Origin: Sphingomicrobium sediminis
GTDB lineage: Bacteria > Pseudomonadota > Alphaproteobacteria > Sphingomonadales > Sphingomonadaceae
Assembly: GCF_023805295.1 (NCBI RefSeq)
Contig: NZ_JAMSHT010000001.1
Coordinates: 992,001-1,056,000 of the forward strand
Reading direction: 5' to 3'
Length of the DNA: 64,000 bases
Shown here in pieces: positions 59,552-64,000 of the stretch (position 1 is the first letter of the stretch; each line of letters begins with the position of its first letter). Below the pieces are notes generated by a model, which saw only the letters and a list, made by a program, of their open reading frames with translations, was not told the DNA's origin and ran no database searches. The translations under genes and the position numbers were made by a program.

Positions 59552-60691
59552 ATGCCGAACGCGTTTGTGGGGTCGGTGATTCATTGGGGCGATGCCGCCC
59601 TGCTTTGCGATGGCAAGGTGAAGATCAGCGGTGACGGGGAGGAATTGGCCGCCGCCGGCGACTTCCCCGAAGGCCCAATCTGGATCGCAGCCTACCAGCA
59701 TGATCCCGACCACCTCCTGCTTCGTATCGGATCGCATGAGCCGCCCGACGAATTCGGCTTTGTCCACGACTTGAAGTCGATGTTCGCCATTGGTCTCCCC
59801 CGGCAAATCGGCGGCTTTCGCGGCCTCAGCGCGGGCTCCGGTATGTTGAACGAGAATCGGCTCGACCTCGACGTCCGCAAGGGGCGCGCTGACGAGATCC
59901 ATCTGACGACGACGCACCTGCATCCCGGCAATCTCAACGCCTGGGGCCAGCAATTCCGGTGCAGCACCGAGCGCGTAGCGGGTGGCACACGCTTCCGTCT
60001 TGATGCGATGCTCCATCCGCGAAAGGGCAGCCCCAAGCCGCTGGACGAGGAGATCAGGCTCGAAGTCGATATCGTCATCCCCCCGCCCCATGGCCATCAC
60101 AAGCAACGCTACGACGGCGAAGAGTCCATCGAAGATCGTGACGCGATCGACTGGCGCCAAATGCGCTTCGCCAATGTCGTGCCGGGCCATGTTCGCTGGG
60201 GCCAGAACCGCACCGACGACGGGCCGTTCGTGACCGTCAACCAGTATAGCGACAGTGTCATGCGCGAACCCCGACTACTGCTCCGGCCCGCCCGCGCCGT
60301 CGTGCGCAGCTCGTCCGGCCATTATCGGGGCAGCACACAGAGCGATGGTCCCGAACTTCTACTGCCGATCGGATGGGACCGCATCCTCGAGTTGCTCTAC
60401 GAACGACCGCAGGCGCGTCTGGCACTTGAAGGCGACGGGATCGGCTATCTCGACGGCCAGAGCGGGCGGAGCGTCTTTGAGTGCGGCGGCCACATGCGCC
60501 AGCCCATCGAGCGCATCGCCATCGACCTTAACTGGGATGGCGAGTGGCTCTCGTTGAAGGCGGACGGCAAGATCATGCGACAGCATCGCAATTTCGGCCC
60601 CGACGTGGATGTCGCCATCTATTTCCATGCCCATTGGCTCGCCGCCCATCGGCGTCTACCTTCGGCCAAACCCGAAGGAGCAGCCACATGA
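59552..60691 (+). CDS. Unknown 379-aa protein next to paa genes
   Basis: A 379-aa cytoplasmic-looking protein I do not recognise. It has no signal or membrane helix. Notable stretches: [13 protein letters not shown] [64 protein letters not shown]. It is followed by a zinc-ribbon gene whose start overlaps its stop (ATGATG), then paaG, so it probably acts in the same pathway or responds to the same regulator. Upstream open frame antisense to paaA is not part of it. Confidence 0.75.
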   Translation: MPNAFVGSVIHWGDAALLCDGKVKISGDGEELAAAGDFPEGPIWIAAYQHDPDHLLLRIGSHEPPDEFGFVHDLKSMFAIGLPRQIGGFRGLSAGSGMLNENRLDLDVRKGRADEIHLTTTHLHPGNLNAWGQQFRCSTERVAGGTRFRLDAMLHPRKGSPKPLDEEIRLEVDIVIPPPHGHHKQRYDGEESIEDRDAIDWRQMRFANVVPGHVRWGQNRTDDGPFVTVNQYSDSVMREPRLLLRPARAVVRSSSGHYRGSTQSDGPELLLPIGWDRILELLYERPQARLALEGDGIGYLDGQSGRSVFECGGHMRQPIERIAIDLNWDGEWLSLKADGKIMRQHRNFGPDVDVAIYFHAHWLAAHRRLPSAKPEGAAT

Positions 60692-60897
60692 TGCGAGATT
60701 GCCCCAAATGCGGATCGAGCCAGGTCGAGGAAGGGTTCGAGATCGACAAGGCCCATGGTGAACGCGTTCAGGCCGCCTTTCACAAGGGCAAGCCCGACAA
60801 GCGCTGGTGGGGGCTGAAGACCAGCAAGGCCGACACGCTGCCGATCACGCAATATCGCTGCGCGCGGTGCGGCTATCTGGAGAGTTACGCGATATGA
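60688..60897 (+). CDS. Small zinc-ribbon protein
   Basis: A 69-aa protein with two CxxC pairs: CPKCGSS near the N-terminus and CARCGYLE at the C-terminus, a classic zinc ribbon. AGGAG 7 nt before the ATG. Tightly coupled to the 379-aa gene (overlap) and to paaG (ATGA). Function unknown; partner or assembly role possible. Confidence 0.75.
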   Translation: MMRDCPKCGSSQVEEGFEIDKAHGERVQAAFHKGKPDKRWWGLKTSKADTLPITQYRCARCGYLESYAI

Positions 60898-61676
60898 CCG
60901 TCGAGAAGACCATCCTCATCGAGCGCGACGATCATGTCGCGACGCTCACCCTCAACCGGCCCGACCGGCTGAACAGTTTCACCGCGGCGATGCATCGCGA
61001 GCTTGCTGCCGCGATCCGCGAGGTCGACGATGCGCGCGTCATCATTCTTACCGGCGCGGGGCGGGGTTTCTGTGCGGGGCAGGACCTCAACGACCGCAAG
61101 GTAGCGCCGGGCGAGAAGGTCGACCTCGGCGAGACAGTCGAGGAAAGCTGGAACCCGCTCATCCGCACGTTGAAGAGCATTCCGCAGCCCGTACTCTGCG
61201 CCGTCAACGGCGTCGCCGCGGGCGCCGGTGCCAATATTGCGCTTGCGTGCGACCTCACTTTTGCGGCGCGCTCGGCGCGCTTCATCCAGAGCTTTTCCGC
61301 GCTCGGCCTGATCCCTGACAGTGGCGGCAGCTGGCACTTGCCGCGCCTCGTCGGGCAGCAACGCGCGCTGGGTCTCGCCCTCACCGGCGAACCCATCGAC
61401 GCGGAAATGGCCGAAGAATGGGGCCTCATCTGGAAGGTGCTCGACGATGACCTCCTGATGGAGGAAGTTCGCGCCACCGCGCATAAGCTGGCCAGCCTGC
61501 CCCCACTCGGCCTCGCCGCGATCAAGAAGATGATCCGCTCAAGCTGGCAGCGCAGCCTCGATGAAGAACTCGACCTGCAGCGCGACGAGATGCGCCGCCT
61601 CGGTTTCACCGAAGATTATGCCGAGGGCGTCGCTGCCTTCCTCGAAAAGCGCAAGGCAACCTTCAAGGGCCGCTAG
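60894..61676 (+). CDS. paaG: Enoyl-CoA isomerase PaaG
   Basis: Converts ring-1,2-epoxyphenylacetyl-CoA to oxepin-CoA. The 260-aa crotonase-fold protein has TLTLNRPDRLNSFT, the GAGRGFCAGQDLNDR stretch that is diagnostic of PaaG, NGVAAGAGANIALACDL and LIPDSGGSWHLPRLVG. It overlaps the zinc-ribbon stop. With paaZ downstream it covers the next steps after PaaABCE. Confidence 0.92.
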   Translation: MTVEKTILIERDDHVATLTLNRPDRLNSFTAAMHRELAAAIREVDDARVIILTGAGRGFCAGQDLNDRKVAPGEKVDLGETVEESWNPLIRTLKSIPQPVLCAVNGVAAGAGANIALACDLTFAARSARFIQSFSALGLIPDSGGSWHLPRLVGQQRALGLALTGEPIDAEMAEEWGLIWKVLDDDLLMEEVRATAHKLASLPPLGLAAIKKMIRSSWQRSLDEELDLQRDEMRRLGFTEDYAEGVAAFLEKRKATFKGR

Positions 61677-61771
61677 GCGCGCTGAAACAATTGAAACCCG
61701 ATTGCGGGCGCTGCGACCTCAACATGTGACAGGTCGCGGCCAATCCTTTGTGCATGCAAAGGAGAATAAAA

Positions 61772-62155
61772 ATGAAGTCCATCGCCCTTTTCCCGCTCGT
61801 CATTGCCGGCATGGTCGGCGCTGCGATCGCGGCCCCCGCCCCTGCCAAGGCCCAGGCCGGCAGCGACCCGATCATCGAGGGTCTGTGCAATGTCGACCAT
61901 TTCGCGGTGTTCAAGGACAGCGTGCGCATCAAATGTGGTCGCCAGAACAATAGCGGCCTCTATCACGGCCCCTATTTCGTCATGACGGTCAGCGATTGGG
62001 AGCATGCCAACCTCATCGCGCAGGTCGTCACCCAGACCAAGAATGCCAACAATCCCAAGCCGGTGCGCCTGTGGTATGACAAGCGCGGCCAGCTCAATCC
62101 CGGCAATTGCAATATCGAGAATTGCCGTACGCTCGTCGCGGTCGCGATGGAGTAG
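61772..62155 (+). CDS. Small secreted protein of unknown function
   Basis: A 127-aa exported protein. Signal peptide MKSIALFPLVIAGMVGAAIAAPAPAKA, then a mature part with cysteines in EGLCNVD, RIKCGRQ and the C-terminal NCNIENCR. AGGAG before the ATG. It lies in the gap between paaG and the short membrane-protein gene; no domain recognised. Confidence 0.7.
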   Translation: MKSIALFPLVIAGMVGAAIAAPAPAKAQAGSDPIIEGLCNVDHFAVFKDSVRIKCGRQNNSGLYHGPYFVMTVSDWEHANLIAQVVTQTKNANNPKPVRLWYDKRGQLNPGNCNIENCRTLVAVAME

Positions 62156-62158
62156 GCG

Positions 62159-62335
62159 CTAGCCGACCAGTCCCGCCAGCAAGGCAAGGCTGGAAATCAG
62201 GGCCTGCGCGAGTGCGACCCCGCTCAGGAACCCTGCCACCCCGATCCCGAGGAGCCGCGCCGCCCGTGTAAGGCCACGCGGCTCCTCTGCGTGGCGCACG
62301 GCGTCGCAGGTGAAGCTGGCATGGTCCATTTTCAT
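62159..62335 (-). CDS. Short membrane protein (58 aa)
   Basis: A minus-strand frame of 58 codons: MKMDHASFTCDAVRHAEEP, then a hydrophobic helix about residues 29-56 (LLGIGVAGFLSGVALAQALI...). No good ribosome site is visible, so it may be spurious. Included because the helix is well formed and the region is otherwise empty. Confidence 0.4.
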   Translation of the reverse strand: MKMDHASFTCDAVRHAEEPRGLTRAARLLGIGVAGFLSGVALAQALISSLALLAGLVG

Positions 62336-62359
62336 CACCGCGCAGCCGAGGACTTACAC

Positions 62360-62383
62360 GCCGAAGATGCGCCCTTCTTCGGC
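62360..62383. other. 8-bp perfect inverted repeat upstream of paaZ
   Basis: GCCGAAGA (62360-62367) and TCTTCGGC (62376-62383) around an 8-nt loop, about 76 bp before the paaZ ATG. Possible operator or mRNA hairpin; no regulator assigned. Confidence 0.4.
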
Positions 62384-62459
62384 TCCGGAACGGACCCATT
62401 GCGCCCGGGTGGCAAAGCCTCCTATGCCTCTCACCGACCAGCCGGAGAGGATGCCCGCG

Positions 62460-64000
62460 ATGAAGACGCTCGAACTGATGAACTATGCCCGCGACCAGTG
62501 GATTCGCGGCGACGGCGGGCTGCGCGATATTCCCAGCGCCATCGACGGCAGCATCGTCGCCGCAACCGGTTCGGACGGGCTCGATTTTGCAGCGATGCTC
62601 GATCATGCGCGCCATGTCGGTGGCCCCGCGCTCCGCAAGATGACCTTCCACGAGCGCGCTTGGATGCTCAAGGATCTCGGCCTCGCCATCATGGCGCGCA
62701 AGGAAGAGCTCTATGCGCTCAATCCGCATTCGGGCGCGACGCGCGGCGATGGCTGGATCGATATCGATGGCGGCGCGCTGACTCTGCTCAGCTACTCCTC
62801 CACCGGCCGCAAGAAACTGCCCGACGCGCATGTCCTGCTCGACGGCGAGCAGGAGCCGCTGGCCAAGGAGCCCGGCTTCGTCGGCCAGCACATCATGACG
62901 CCAAAGCAGGGCGCGGCGGTGCATATCAACGCCTTCAACTTCCCCGTCTGGGGCATGCTGGAGAAAGTCGCGCCGACCCTGCTTGCGGGCATGCCCTGCA
63001 TCGTCAAACCCGCGACGGCGACCAGCTATCTCGCCGAGGCCGCCTTCCGCATCATGATCGAGACGGGCGTGCTGCCCGATGGCGCGGTGCAGCTGGTCGT
63101 CGGCGGGGTCGGCGACATGTTCGAGCATCTGACCGGCCAGGACGTCGTCAGCTTCACCGGATCGGCGCAGACCGCCAACAAGCTCAAAAATCACCCGACC
63201 GTGCTGCGCGAGAGCGTCACCTTCGTCGCCGAGCAAGACAGCTTGAACGCGTCCGTCCTCGGACCCGATGCCGGTCCCGACACGCCCGAATTCGACCTGT
63301 TCGTGAGTGAGGTGGTGCGCGAAATGACCGTCAAGGCGGGCCAGAAATGCACCGCCATCCGCCGCGCGATGGTTCCGGCGCAGCATCTCGATGCGGTCGA
63401 GGCCGCGATGACCGAAAAGCTCGCCGCCATGACCATCGGCGACCCGCGCGAGAAAGAGACACAGCTAGGCGCGCTCGTCAGTTGTTCGCAGCGCGACGAT
63501 GTCCGCGAGAAGATCGCCGAACTGGTCGAAGGCGGCGCGCGCATCGTCCATGGCGACCCGGATGCTTCGGTGGGGATCGAGGGCGGTGCCTTCATCACCC
63601 CTACCCTCCTGCGCGCCGACGAGCCCTGGGCTGCCGATGCGGTACACGATGTCGAAGCCTTCGGGCCGGTCGCCACCATCATGCCGTACAGCGACTTGGA
63701 CGACGCCATCGCGCTCGCCAATCGCGGCATGGGCAGCCTTGCCCTCTCTATGTTCTCGAACGACGCGCAAGCTGCCGCCACCTTCGTGCGCGGCGCGGCG
63801 GCCTTCCATGGCCGCATGCTCGTCATCAACCGCGACAATGCCAAGCTATCCACCGGCCACGGCTCGCCCCTTCCCGTGCTCGTCCATGGCGGCCCCGGCC
63901 GCGCCGGCGGCAGCGAGGAAATGGGCGGCGTACGCGGGCTGCATCACTACATGCAGCGCACCGCCATCCAGTCGACCCCCGCCATGATCGCGGCGATCAG
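62460..64000 (+). CDS. paaZ: PaaZ/PaaN aldehyde dehydrogenase, 5' part
   Basis: The 513 codons in the window cover the aldehyde dehydrogenase half of PaaZ, which oxidises the 3-oxo-5,6-dehydrosuberyl-CoA semialdehyde made after ring opening. Seen: NAFNFPVWGMLEKVAPTLLAG, VVSFTGSAQTANKLK, the general-base Glu region TFVAEQDSLNASVLGPDA and the catalytic Cys in KAGQKCTAIRRAM. The C-terminal MaoC hydratase domain would lie beyond the right edge. GGAGAGG 9 nt before ATG 62460 decides this start over ATG 62451. Confidence 0.92.
   Translation, partial: MKTLELMNYARDQWIRGDGGLRDIPSAIDGSIVAATGSDGLDFAAMLDHARHVGGPALRKMTFHERAWMLKDLGLAIMARKEELYALNPHSGATRGDGWIDIDGGALTLLSYSSTGRKKLPDAHVLLDGEQEPLAKEPGFVGQHIMTPKQGAAVHINAFNFPVWGMLEKVAPTLLAGMPCIVKPATATSYLAEAAFRIMIETGVLPDGAVQLVVGGVGDMFEHLTGQDVVSFTGSAQTANKLKNHPTVLRESVTFVAEQDSLNASVLGPDAGPDTPEFDLFVSEVVREMTVKAGQKCTAIRRAMVPAQHLDAVEAAMTEKLAAMTIGDPREKETQLGALVSCSQRDDVREKIAELVEGGARIVHGDPDASVGIEGGAFITPTLLRADEPWAADAVHDVEAFGPVATIMPYSDLDDAIALANRGMGSLALSMFSNDAQAAATFVRGAAAFHGRMLVINRDNAKLSTGHGSPLPVLVHGGPGRAGGSEEMGGVRGLHHYMQRTAIQSTPAMIAAI

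Overview
This high-GC, densely packed window looks like the chromosome of an alphaproteobacterium of the order Sphingomonadales. Supporting signs are the conserved blocks grpE-hrcA / rph-rdgB-hemW / rsmI-yraN-gshB, a DUF484-xerC pair, an alpha/beta-hydrolase fused to OsmC, an UrcA-family protein, a very large CarboxypepD_reg-type TonB-dependent receptor, PhaR, and a NrsF-controlled ECF sigma factor. Intergenic gaps are short, many start and stop codons overlap (ATGA, GTGA, TGATG), and no CRISPR array or insertion sequence was seen.

Layout. 1-11.3 kb: heat-shock and nucleotide housekeeping (grpE, hrcA, rph, rdgB, hemW), an LpoA-like lipoprotein, rsmI, yraN, gshB, a DedA protein, xerC, DUF484 and an FSA-type transaldolase. 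11.3-16.5 kb: an enoyl-CoA hydratase, an orphan TadE/TadE/TadG set and a TelA-XpaC-like pair. 16.5-22.2 kb (minus): a tight four-gene operon pgi-gor-PYROXD2-like oxidoreductase-CoA transferase. 22.2-28.5 kb: lepB-rnc-era, a sirtuin, dapB, a DUF1963 protein and nth. 28.7-38.1 kb: alr, a GFA-like protein, hydrolase-OsmC, UrcA, a LysR regulator, glmS-glmU, a histone-H1-like Lys/Ala-rich protein and phaR.

38.2-41.9 kb holds a bufferin-type metallophore operon: BufA precursor, BufB (DUF692), BufC (DUF2063), DoxX, ECF sigma factor and NrsF anti-sigma. A candidate ECF promoter lies in front, and the BufA precursor carries a lipobox instead of an ordinary signal peptide.

43.5-47.9 kb is an accessory stretch. 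A tRNA-Arg(CCG) is followed 921 bp later by a perfect 50-bp copy of its 3' half, the footprint of an integrative element. Between and after the copies lie two paralogous four-cysteine secreted proteins, a decayed and an intact DUF2855 gene, and an unrecognised two-gene operon (a small beta-rich protein plus a putative outer-membrane protein).

48-64 kb: a TonB-dependent receptor, then what reads as an aromatic amino acid degradation locus. On the minus strand paaA-paaB-paaC-paaE is followed 54 bp later by an aromatic aminotransferase, a fused 2-oxoacid dehydrogenase E1 and its E2. On the plus strand are an unknown 379-aa protein, a zinc ribbon, paaG and paaZ (cut by the window end). The order suggests phenylalanine -> phenylpyruvate -> phenylacetyl-CoA by direct oxidative decarboxylation, then Paa ring epoxidation. 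paaD is absent from its usual place.
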